Positions 61,101-64,000 of a stretch of 64,000 bases of DNA are shown one piece after another. Below the pieces are notes generated by a model that was given only the letters and a program-made list of their open reading frames with translations, was not told the DNA's origin and ran no database searches. The stretch is from Vanessa cardui (Eukaryota; Arthropoda; Insecta; Lepidoptera; Nymphalidae): assembly GCF_905220365.1 (NCBI RefSeq), contig NC_061151.1:2908197-2972196 (forward strand), given 5' to 3'. The translations under genes were made by a program, and so were the position numbers. Positions within the stretch are counted from its first letter, which is position 1. Each line of letters starts with the position of its first letter.

Positions 61101-63853
61101 ATTAGTAGCGAACTATTGCTTGAACTTGCTTATGGTAATGTTTTACATCTAAACTAATTGATTCGTCGTTTTTTTCGAGAGATGAGTGTGTGTGAGCGAA
61201 ATTGAGTTTGTGTATGAGAGAGAATTCTTTCTCAATTTAACTTTTTTTTTGTGGAATACGTTGATGGATGAGCATAATATGGGCCACCTGATGGTAAGTG
61301 GTATGGACGCTCTAAGAAGTATTAACTATTCCTTTTATTGTCAATGCGCCACCAACCTTGGGAACTAAGATGCTATGTCCCTTGTGCCTGTAGTTACACT
61401 GGCTCTCTCACCTTTCAAACCGGAACACAACAATACTGCATGCCATACCCAGGTGAGCTTGCACAAAGCCCTACCACCAAGTAATTTTTATTATCAATTT
61501 GTTTTCAAGAGGGAGAATTGCTCATTGAGCCTTTGGACGACGCGGCCATTGGCAAGTATTTCACAAGGATCGGACGTGCGGTTGCGTCGGTTCGAGGTCG
61601 CGTCGCGCAAAATGAGGATTACTTCTTGGATCAACCAAACAGAGATAATCAGGTATCATCATTTCAATCTTCTTAAGAGACAAAGGCCTCTCTTACCCTA
61701 AGCCATTTTTGACTTTGACTTTGACCAATATCAAATTTGACATTAGATTAACGCACTTGCATGAAAAGTAACTTGTATGTATGTTTTTATGGAATATATA
61801 TTTTTAAACCCAGAAGTAGGAAGTAGGTTAACCTCTAAAACAATTATCTTTAATTTAAAATAACATTCAATCTACCACAAAAGAAAAAAACATTTAGTCT
61901 ACAACACAAATAACCATCAATGTTCACATTACACCGTAATAATTATATTCGCGATCTCAATGTGTCGACCACGAATCTTCCGCCTATTTTTTTTTAAGGG
62001 AAGTTGTGTGACTTGACGCAGGTGTTACTTGTTTATTACAACAATATATGTATATATCCACAAATTCTTTAAAAAAATACAGAAGTGGGTATTTTACAGA
62101 CTGTTTTATTTGTACTTAAGGCTTTCATTGTAATCGTCAATTTTCGACTCACAATTTGGGCAAGTTTACGATACTGGTTCAAATGAATCTGCAACCGTTT
62201 TTTCAGCAGTTCCTGCTACCATATTATTCAAAAATAATGTATCCAACACAGGATGCAGCGAACGCGATAATGGGCATCGTTGTGGAACACATCGAGCCTT
62301 ACATATACTGGAAGCCGAAGCTCCTGGACGCGATACTGAAGTATGGAGATCGCCTGTACACGATGTCCTTACCACGAGCCTCAAATCCGCCCAAATTGAC
62401 ACCCGATGAAGTACAGAAGGAGTTTCACGTAACCACATTCAATGTAAGAACAGTGATATTATACTTTGTTAGGAATGCCAACTTAGCCGATGATTGCGGG
62501 TTCAAATCCAGGCACCACTGAATATTGATGTGCTTAATTAGTGTTTATAATTTCTGCCACGCGTGTATTCACTAATCCGCCTTGGAGCAGTTTTGTGCAA
62601 TATGTGCCAAAGCTTCTCTTAATAGGGAGAAGAGGCCTTAGCCCAGCGGCGGGAAATTTACAGGCTGTTACTGAGAGTGGGGTAATGGATAAAGATGAAT
62701 ATTCAACCTCGTACCTTAGATTCTCATAAGATTTCCCTAATTCCAATTTTGTTTTCATTTTTTCTTTATATTAGATCATTTTAAGGTATCCTTTTTTTAC
62801 ATAATACGTGCAGGTAAGGTTGGAAGTAGAGAGTGACGTAGTGACCGGTGATATCAAAGCTGGTGAGACTGGAACTCTTCTGAATCTTCGGAGAGGAATT
62901 ATAAAGTTCTTTGAGACGGTAAGACTGATCTTCCTTTCTTCTTTCATATTTTTGTAATTTTTCTGTCGTATGAATATAGTATGTTACCTACGGTGTTTAC
63001 TTGTTATCTAGCTTCGTTTGAACTGCTAGTAAAATGTATATGACGGATTTTTGGAGAACAGATAGAACAGTAAAATATATTTGCTAAATGTTTGGAATGT
63101 ACAAGTTGAAGTAAGTTTAAAGAAAGGCAGCTGCTGAAGTTACAGAAAGAAATGACGACTCTAACAAGCCTTGTCTGTATAACTCGTTCTGTTGTCTCGT
63201 ATTGTCTCTAAGTGCAATCGTAAATAATGCATGATTCATTTAGAGGAGAGCAATGATATTCTAATAAACAGATATGTTATATCCATACTAAACAACAGAA
63301 AAAAAGTGTGCTGCGCCGGGGACCGTTTATTTTACATTTTTTTACAAGTAAAAAGGATAGCTTGATAAAAACAATAAGTAAAAGGGATAACTAGATGTTT
63401 TAATTACGCAAAGGGTATTACTACGTAATTATGATGTATTATAACGTATTACTACGTAAAACATCTAAAGGTAAATGTCACAATTAGGACGTCTTCAATT
63501 TTTGCGTGTTAATAACATATCTGTTTACTAGAATGTCATTGGAGGAGTCAGGAGAGAGGAAATTTACAGACTGATGATGTAATATTAATATAATTTGTGT
63601 TGCCATATTGATGTAACGAATGTGTGCGCAGAACAAGTACGGCGTGTTGTGCGCGAAGGGCTACTGCGCGGGCGTGTGGCGCGCGGCGGACGAGCGCGCG
63701 CTGTGCCTGTGGGACGCGCACGCCGTGGGCCCGACCGGCGCCAGCGCGCCCGGCGGTGCCGCCGCGCTCGTGCTCTTCGCCACGCCCGACCAGCTCGCGC
63801 TGACCTTCGCATCCAGTCTCGAGCGACTCGCGCGCCCCGGCCCTAACAAGTGA
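24023..63853 (+). CDS. Large multi-exon gene encoding five tandem papain-like pseudo-protease units
   Basis: The product is unnamed; I do not recognise a specific ortholog. Coding exons, all GT-AG and phase-consistent: 24023-24039, 26034-26153, 27303-27429, 27976-28113, 29250-29343, 30460-30609, 31387-31528, 32666-32836, 39240-39372, 40187-40315, 41661-41762, 42294-42421, 42999-43142, 43923-44058, 44943-45038, 45352-45462, 46398-46487, 47724-47895, 49476-49639, 50490-50700, 51860-52030, 53223-53410, 54174-54278, 55510-55624, 56368-56531, 57219-57300, 57495-57674, 58290-58382, 59464-59565, 60144-60290, 61510-61652, 62207-62443, 62814-62918, 63632-63849. The start ATG has A at -3 and follows an acceptor-like site near 23990, so a 5' UTR exon is likely. 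The sum is 4,625 nt, about 1,541 codons. The last exon either stops at TGA (63851-63853) or splices on from AACAA|GTGAGG. A basic N-terminus is followed by five related domain units with acidic linkers. No signal peptide or membrane segment is visible, so it is probably intracellular. Function is unknown. The exon chain is well supported; the papain-like assignment is inference. Confidence 0.85.
24568..24880 (-). mobile_element. SINE in intron 1 of the large gene
   Basis: ATATAAATTAATA flanks it at 24555-24567 and 24881-24893. Confidence 0.86.
25230..25625 (-). mobile_element. MITE family A, copy 4, intron 1
   Basis: The termini extend to ACAATAGGC ... GCCTATTGT. Confidence 0.82.
26185..26200 (+). 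repeat. G homopolymer
   Basis: An unbroken run of about 15 G, 30 bp after the donor of exon 2; likely a sequencing-error hot spot. Confidence 0.8.
26474..26770 (+). mobile_element. TRS/Lep1-like repeat, intron 2
   Basis: Nearly complete, from TTTTTTATGGTATAGGTTGG to CCCTACCACCAAGTAAAA. Confidence 0.65.
27033..27150 (-). mobile_element. SINE 3' fragment
   Basis: It runs from AACAGCCTGTAAATTCCC to the CCAATGCACGTTGG region; diverged. Confidence 0.7.
27629..27937 (+). mobile_element. SINE 38 bp upstream of exon 4
   Basis: ATTACTACGTC flanks it at 27618-27628 and 27938-27948. The exon 4 acceptor follows shortly after. Confidence 0.88.
28183..28447 (+). mobile_element. LINE tail (starts ACTAGCTGTGCCTGCGACC)
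   Basis: It has CCCGTCAAAATCGGTCCAGC, CAAACAGACGGACAGACCGA and the end TATTATATGTATAGAT. Other copies are at 29421-29866, 39505-39760 and 49721-49830. Family not certain. Confidence 0.5.
28594..29182 (+). mobile_element. PIF/Harbinger-type element, 589 bp, with a MADF-like relic
   Basis: Same termini as the element at 9910, flanked by TAA. It sits in intron 4. Its extra interior includes a short open stretch that reads like a MADF domain start. Confidence 0.72.
28896..29028 (+). pseudogene. MADF-domain relic inside the Harbinger-type element
   Basis: It reads DVLIEEVEKRPVLYVKKLKE, then ...KIKAWEESKD and a stop. MADF proteins are the usual DNA-binding partners encoded by Harbinger transposons and show the V-x-x-x-P-x-L-Y ... 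A-W spacing. Too short to function. Confidence 0.5.
29421..29866 (+). mobile_element. LINE tail of the same type, interrupted by a nested insertion
   Basis: Head and body are separated by the RTE-like fragment at 29449-29593. Confidence 0.5.
29449..29593 (-). mobile_element. RTE-like LINE fragment nested in another repeat
   Basis: On the minus strand it reads RWCDDLRKTAGRSWMRVAQE ... EEAYVQQWTEMG-stop, then a (GATG)n tail. ACGCGTTT at 29441-29448 and 29594-29601 is its likely target duplication. It splits the repeat at 29421-29866. Confidence 0.6.
30021..30312 (+). mobile_element. SINE, (TTTAC)n type, intron 5
   Basis: TACTTATT may be the target duplication. A short internal deletion lies around 30238, after AACAGCG. 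Confidence 0.82.
30908..31143 (-). mobile_element. TRS/Lep1-like repeat, rearranged
   Basis: The segment TATTTGGCGGTAGA is duplicated at 30940-30976, and the outer end is missing. Confidence 0.6.
31664..31888 (+). mobile_element. Second SINE family, intron 7
   Basis: It has GACCACCTCCGTGGTCGAGTG and GGTTCGATTCCCGGCCGAG. It sits inside a LINE tail that resumes at 31899. Confidence 0.72.
32404..32620 (-). mobile_element. Second SINE family, ends ~46 bp before exon 8
   Basis: It lies in inverted orientation to the copy at 31664. The B-box is partly lost. Confidence 0.68.
32980..33183 (+). mobile_element. LINE 3' end, intron 8
   Basis: It has GTTGACTTCCAGG, GAGTAACTACTGAGTTTATT and TTTTGATCTTGATTTTG. 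Confidence 0.55.
33288..33448 (-). other. LINE 3' UTR and poly(A) tail
   Basis: About 135 bp lie between the ORF2 stop and an uninterrupted A tail of roughly 28 nt. No other structure is evident. Confidence 0.7.
33449..37159 (-). CDS. LINE ORF2: APE endonuclease, reverse transcriptase, RNase H
   Basis: 1,236 residues with no stop or frameshift. Residues ~10-225 are an APE-type endonuclease: Asn16 (IIQWNCQSL), Glu43 (NETWLD), Asp141/Asn143 (GDVNGHHCSW), Asp193 (PDIT) and Asp217-His218 (SDHLV). Residues ~475-730 are the reverse transcriptase, with FIDINDAYNNVN, GLAQGDPLSPLLFN and catalytic YADD at 653-656. Residues ~950-1080 are RNase H, with Asp956 (YTDGS), Glu991, Asp1015 (TDSK), His1061 and Asp1071. 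A C-terminal Cys/His cluster (NCHTCNVVEDVFHILVEC) may bind nucleic acid. Every catalytic residue I can check is present, so it may be active. Confidence 0.93.
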   Translation of the reverse strand: MDKVLSKAKVNIIQWNCQSLKNKTITLEQLLTIEKVHIASLNETWLDRNTDLRIKGYNIFRSDRSDGYGGVAIITHNSIKAQVQNITNRNAGIELIYVKIFNLDYLGNIVSIYCPPSVTTCQQDWDELFSMFSEKTLLLGDVNGHHCSWSHKTDSRGSQIFDSMLNYNFITLNDGRPTRIKLVNGILHQSAPDITVVSSDVAIEYDWSILNDTLGSDHLVLKISIAANSNPSYIKKRNLKNADWESYYKVLEDRLSRFIISDDLQEAYDSFISIINNAASASIPYIKISQDPCSKFIPRPYWNSRLSKAVAERRLALGNFRRNGTPDNLSILKGKISEAQRVSRIAQKEGWKNYCSSLNKTSTTGQMWQCMKWMKGRRAQRKHVDKTSAYNLLRNLTPDHAITAQPIFNSFNLKLELPISLHEMEKCIKQSDTAPGCDDISFSMIKNLPNNGKNILVSLYNSFLKHGFVPTQWRDIRICPIPKPGRDLNSPASLRPIALMSCFCKIFHNILNKRLEWYLEKNDMLSQNTFGFRKCRSCLDGLSNLVTNIQTGFSKGLVTLGCFIDINDAYNNVNVNALLSILDNIGVGSKICTYLWNFLKERRLNIVVDNNYLLCRNTGQGLAQGDPLSPLLFNVATIHICKSLSERIFISQYADDFALSVTSKDSCSAASELQPALDRVVKLLGDLGLEISPTKSKACLFNRSRILSNLCNLTINNTHLELLDSVKYLGMWLDRSLRWGKHVNELNEKVSKFLNIFKVLAGSGWGVHPKHLRRLYMSIIRSKIDYGSFLYDNSCKSHLYKLDKVQNQAMRVIGGFIKTTPIHVMESELCLQPLYIRRHYLAGKFLLKLKSLHDNGVIPFLEEFYISYCNSQFWRRKKKPLLALLYSDFKNIPLHSTKKLEMFSFDFWITNLDVSRNIKFIGSISKSKKEYSFLELRTLCTDMMNEYDSFYKIYTDGSKDSVGLGAAFFDEQLGYGHKFKINTNISIMYLELFAIAEALSYATTLSNNKIVIFTDSKSSLQHLARCTSTFRGTPIAYTILKLLLQSNAVSKTIILQWIPSHVGILGNEKADQLAKAATADGIDVSIRPYYSDYIYKIKKACYDLWTEYFDQRSKEKGIWYRTIQPQPPSMPWIDKSNLQRTDLSLMMRIRSGHIPLNKFAYLIKKINSPNCHTCNVVEDVFHILVECVRNNAYRRKYFSDSLTCNSVGYFNSVLATPNSINATRTLRLVGICIKKT
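37159..38676 (-). CDS. LINE ORF1: nucleic-acid-binding protein with three zinc knuckles
   Basis: 505 residues. The N-terminal half is Asn/Ser-rich and polar. Three knuckles follow: Cys261-Cys264-His269-Cys274 (CX2CX4HX4C), Cys281-Cys284-His288-Cys291 and Cys300-Cys303-His307-Cys314. A basic, Ser/Thr-rich tail ends ...IFNNNS. Such ORF1 proteins coat the element RNA and act as chaperones. The TAA stop shares its last A with the ORF2 ATG (TAATG), as in elements that translate ORF2 by termination and reinitiation. Confidence 0.9.
   Translation of the reverse strand: MARSTSSDDIDIYENFNMNTDVPIHSSTTNDEQPNNIINENFDMNILEPTHLPPINEQQSYSARESNISNKRMRDVDEAEIWHVVSKSGKRYARSSQNDRIPEEKVEISVTSKEPLPKQFAFARLVKNNNIPNILRVRYINAYKLIIQFENESGLTKLLECQEIKNKGWNLQRTLEVGVSYGTIKNVELDLSETDILESITSSAELIAVKRLNRRDSNGIQGWTPSETIRLCFKGSSLPAYVHVYGVRTKIETYTFPVTQCSFCWRFGHPRKVCPRKKQVCVKCTKDHENCETTEINFVCVNCRGNHMSLSLDCPIRVKEKKIRKIMAEFNCAYKRALTMYVPPNSPSPQEFNTEVQEDICDNMNTSPKISTSYASVTASKLTRKQQDAPVSKKQSTKSNNKRRHKDEDDDDINWSEVINQVPDTESLEENSTRNMNSKTHKREESHISFYELLRRIGNTILNKNSTIHEKFNEILKMCCKWLYDFVANFIPDLNFIKNIFNNNS
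38677..38845 (-). promoter_or_regulatory. LINE 5' UTR / internal promoter region
   Basis: 169 bp upstream of ORF1, much richer in G+C than its surroundings. It holds a perfect 16 bp palindrome GCCGGCGATCGCCGGC (38721-38736), a short (CA)n and a 14 bp palindrome AGCGCGTACGCGCT (38755-38768). LINEs carry internal promoters here. The role of the palindromes is inferred. Confidence 0.5.
38879..39160 (-). mobile_element. LINE 3' end next to the intact LINE
   Basis: A better preserved copy: TCAAATCAAAATAAACTTTA to CTTGTATCAATACTTG on the plus strand. It is not part of the intact element, since it lies outside its target duplication. Confidence 0.6.
39505..39760 (+). mobile_element. LINE tail of the same type, diverged, intron 9
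   Basis: CACCCTCAAAATCGCTCGGC and CAGACAGATAGACG identify it. Confidence 0.45.
39870..40173 (+). mobile_element. SINE inserted at the splice acceptor of exon 10
   Basis: TTACTAACCATA occurs at 39858-39869 and 40174-40185. The right copy ends one base before the G of the exon 10 acceptor AG. Confidence 0.88.
40435..40645 (+). mobile_element. 5'-truncated SINE, intron 10
   Basis: It lacks the tRNA-like head and ends GGCTGTTAATGTAATG, a third tail variant. Confidence 0.78.
41211..41522 (+). mobile_element. hAT-type MITE, 312 bp
   Basis: Inverted ends CAGTGGCGGATTT / AAATCCGCCAATG (one mismatch) and the 8 bp duplication ACTGTGGT at 41203-41210 and 41523-41530. Confidence 0.8.
41561..41602 (+). 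repeat. Hairpin with ~16 bp perfect arms
   Basis: CATTTAATTTATATGA pairs with TCATATAAATTAAATG around TAACTATA, in intron 10. Confidence 0.55.
42080..42165 (+). mobile_element. tRNA-like repeat (B-box GGGTTCAAATCCC)
   Basis: CTCATTGGCTAGATGTAAGG and GGGTTCAAATCCC are spaced like polymerase III boxes. The stem pairing is too poor for a real tRNA. Confidence 0.4.
43324..43630 (+). mobile_element. Full-length SINE, (GTT)n type, intron 13
   Basis: A 14 bp duplication GATCCTGACTCCTT lies at 43310-43323 and 43631-43644. Confidence 0.9.
44070..44530 (-). mobile_element. Second SINE family, interrupted by another sequence
   Basis: The body runs to about 44268. It is then replaced by a different sequence from CGATAATAATAATCCC onward, so the head is missing. 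Confidence 0.5.
45060..45312 (+). mobile_element. LINE 3' end, intron 15
   Basis: It starts ~20 bp after the donor of exon 15 and ends CATTATAATAAAGTG. Confidence 0.55.
45553..45832 (+). mobile_element. Old degenerate SINE, intron 16
   Basis: The A-box is recognisable (TGGCCCAATAG), the B-box is gone, and there are many substitutions. Confidence 0.65.
46305..46376 (+). mobile_element. SINE 3' fragment just before exon 17
   Basis: It runs from GGAATATGTTCCAAGCC to AGTGGTAAAAATT and ends ~20 bp before the exon 17 acceptor. Confidence 0.65.
46831..46868 (+). repeat. (TTTC)n microsatellite
   Basis: Nine or so TTTC units in intron 17. Confidence 0.9.
47187..47682 (+). mobile_element. MITE with long inverted ends, 41 bp before exon 18
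   Basis: Each end has about 75 bp that pairs imperfectly with the other; the best part is CCGCTCTGCATAAAATCC and its complement. Outer ends AGTCCAA / TTGGACT. Superfamily unknown. Confidence 0.65.
48446..48745 (-). mobile_element. TRS/Lep1-like repeat, intron 18
   Basis: Full-length in reverse orientation, from ACTTGGTGGTAGGGCTTTG to CAACCTATACCATAAAAAA. Confidence 0.65.
49022..49203 (+). repeat. Perfect hairpin: 82 bp arms, 18 bp loop
   Basis: Arms 49022-49103 and 49122-49203 are exact reverse complements; the loop is CTACCCGTGACCACGAAC. Probably a foldback-type transposable element in intron 18. Confidence 0.9.
49721..49830 (+). mobile_element. LINE tail of the same type, truncated, intron 19
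   Basis: It runs from ACTAGCTGCGCCCGCGACC to CCCGTCAAAATGGATC. Confidence 0.45.
50021..50464 (-). mobile_element. MITE family A, copy 5, ends 25 bp before exon 20
   Basis: The right end GTCAAATAGCCTATT is followed by the exon 20 acceptor; the left end is decayed. Confidence 0.82.
50808..51148 (+). mobile_element. LINE 3' end, intron 20
   Basis: The best preserved copy, ending GAATAAAGTTTATATTGATT. Confidence 0.6.
51607..51785 (+). mobile_element. Second SINE family, intron 20
   Basis: The B-box reads GGTTAGATTCCC. The copy ends in the CATTAGTGCCTTAGATTGGG region. Confidence 0.65.
52063..52116 (+). repeat. (CA)n microsatellite
   Basis: About 26 uninterrupted CA units, 32 bp after the donor of exon 21. 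Confidence 0.95.
52424..52684 (-). mobile_element. SINE with internal deletion, intron 21
   Basis: The stretch between GTGGAATACAT and TTTCCTCACGATG is lost. ATACARGAAA may be the target duplication. Confidence 0.82.
53507..53655 (+). mobile_element. SINE 5' half, intron 22
   Basis: It has A-box and B-box (GGGGTCAATCCC) but stops after ATCGTGATAAAACC. Confidence 0.72.
53853..54024 (+). repeat. Foldback element, copy 1, intron 22
   Basis: TTAAAGTTATTAATTTCGGG ... ACCATG pairs with CATGGTAAATATCTCGAAAT ... CTTTAA, around a ~80 bp centre with GACAAGACATTCGTAGAC. Confidence 0.75.
54586..54793 (+). mobile_element. 5'-truncated SINE, (TTTAC)n type, intron 23
   Basis: It ends in three TTTAC repeats. 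CTTCKTGCAACA on both sides (one mismatch) looks like the target duplication. Confidence 0.82.
55984..56310 (-). mobile_element. LINE 3' end, intron 24
   Basis: Full-length tail in reverse orientation, ending ~58 bp before exon 25. Confidence 0.6.
56575..56725 (-). mobile_element. TRS/Lep1-like fragment, intron 25
   Basis: A diverged middle portion: AACATCTTAGTTCCCAAAGTT to TCATATGATCGT. Confidence 0.5.
58675..58800 (+). mobile_element. TRS/Lep1-like fragment, intron 28
   Basis: A diverged 3' portion ending AAAGCCCTACCACCACC. Confidence 0.5.
59131..59282 (+). repeat. Second copy of the left-edge repeat, intron 28
   Basis: Shorter by small deletions; about 80% similar by eye. Confidence 0.55.
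60416..60729 (+). mobile_element. SINE, (TTTAC)n type, intron 30
   Basis: ATAAATGAAGGT flanks it at 60404-60415 and 60730-60741. Part of the A-box is lost. Confidence 0.86.
61232..61485 (+). mobile_element. TRS/Lep1-like repeat with internal deletion, ends ~25 bp before exon 31
   Basis: The GTACTGTTATTTGGCGG segment is missing; the terminal CTACCACCAAGTAA is kept. Confidence 0.6.
61510..63853 (+). other. Pseudo-protease unit 5 (exons 31-34), at the right edge
   Basis: The N-part has GRAVASVRGRVAQNEDYF, then YPTQDAANAIMGIV and LLDAILKYGDRLY. The C-part has GVWRAADERALCLWDAHA and AALVLFATPDQL. Asp stands at the Cys position; the His is kept as Asp-Ala-His. The acceptor of exon 32 is a tandem CAGCAG, so one Gln may be optional. 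Exon 34 is far richer in G+C than any other exon. Its end reads PGPNK-stop, but AACAA|GTGAGG also makes a good donor, so the C-terminus is uncertain. Confidence 0.68.
62480..62672 (+). mobile_element. SINE with large internal deletion, intron 32
   Basis: The B-box region is joined directly to the 3' half, skipping the central body. Confidence 0.72.
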
Positions 63854-64000
63854 GGCGATCCCTTTGCGTACGTATTTAGGGCTCGTGGGAAGTTCCAGGG
63901 TACCCTCTCACGCCCGACCAGCTCGCGCTGACCTTCGCATCCAGCCTCGAGCGACTCGCGCGCCCCGGCCCTAACAAGTGAGGCGATCCCTTTGCGTACG
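63783..64000 (+). repeat. Direct duplication of the end of exon 34, 128 bp apart
   Basis: The stretch from CGCCCGACCAGCTCGCG through the AACAAGTGAGG junction to CCCTTTGCGTACG appears at 63783-63872 and again at 63911-64000, with one synonymous change (AGT to AGC). The second copy is cut by the window edge. Confidence 0.9.

Overview
The window reads as nuclear DNA of a moth or butterfly (Lepidoptera), possibly a nymphalid butterfly. The evidence is short GT-AG exons in long AT-rich introns and very many Lepidoptera-type repeats: about 25 copies of a ~300 bp tRNA-derived SINE resembling the Metulj type, TRS/Lep1-like blocks, several MITE families and LINE tails. The family names come from recognition by eye; no database was searched.

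Layout. 1-19400 is intergenic or intronic and repeat-rich, and I see no gene in it. 19413-21050 (minus) is a long acidic, Ser/Asp-rich coding exon. It ends in a phase-0 splice donor straight after Lys-Lys, and I tentatively compare it with PPP1R15/GADD34-type eIF2alpha-phosphatase adaptors. Two short upstream ORFs precede its ATG. 21458-24022 is an AT-rich spacer that contains one MITE. From 24023 to the right edge, one plus-strand gene of at least 34 coding exons can be followed with every intron phase consistent, giving about 1,542 codons.

The large gene is the main result. Aligning its exons by eye shows five tandem copies of one two-part domain. Each has a helical N-part (G-x-Q-x-x-x-x-A..., then W/F...D(I/V)(D/L)xxL..GD.LY) and a strand-rich C-part (..xIWxxxxxYYFFDPHxxxxxG, then GxAAxLVxFxxxxxL). 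The pattern recalls papain-fold (clan CA) cysteine proteases of the C76/OTU-like kind found in insects and large DNA viruses. No unit keeps both the Cys nucleophile and the His, so it looks like a pseudo-protease array joined by acidic and glycine-rich linkers.

Intron 8 carries a nearly complete LINE of ~5.56 kb (33288-38845) in antisense orientation. It has a 12 bp target-site duplication, intact ORF1 (three zinc knuckles) and ORF2 (endonuclease, reverse transcriptase, RNase H), and a TAATG stop-start overlap. Several other repeats end within 0-60 bp of splice acceptors of the large gene. Other transposon finds are a hAT-type MITE with an 8 bp duplication, a PIF/Harbinger-type pair (one with a MADF-like relic), an 82 bp perfect-arm hairpin and a five-copy MITE family carrying CRE-like and E-box palindromes.
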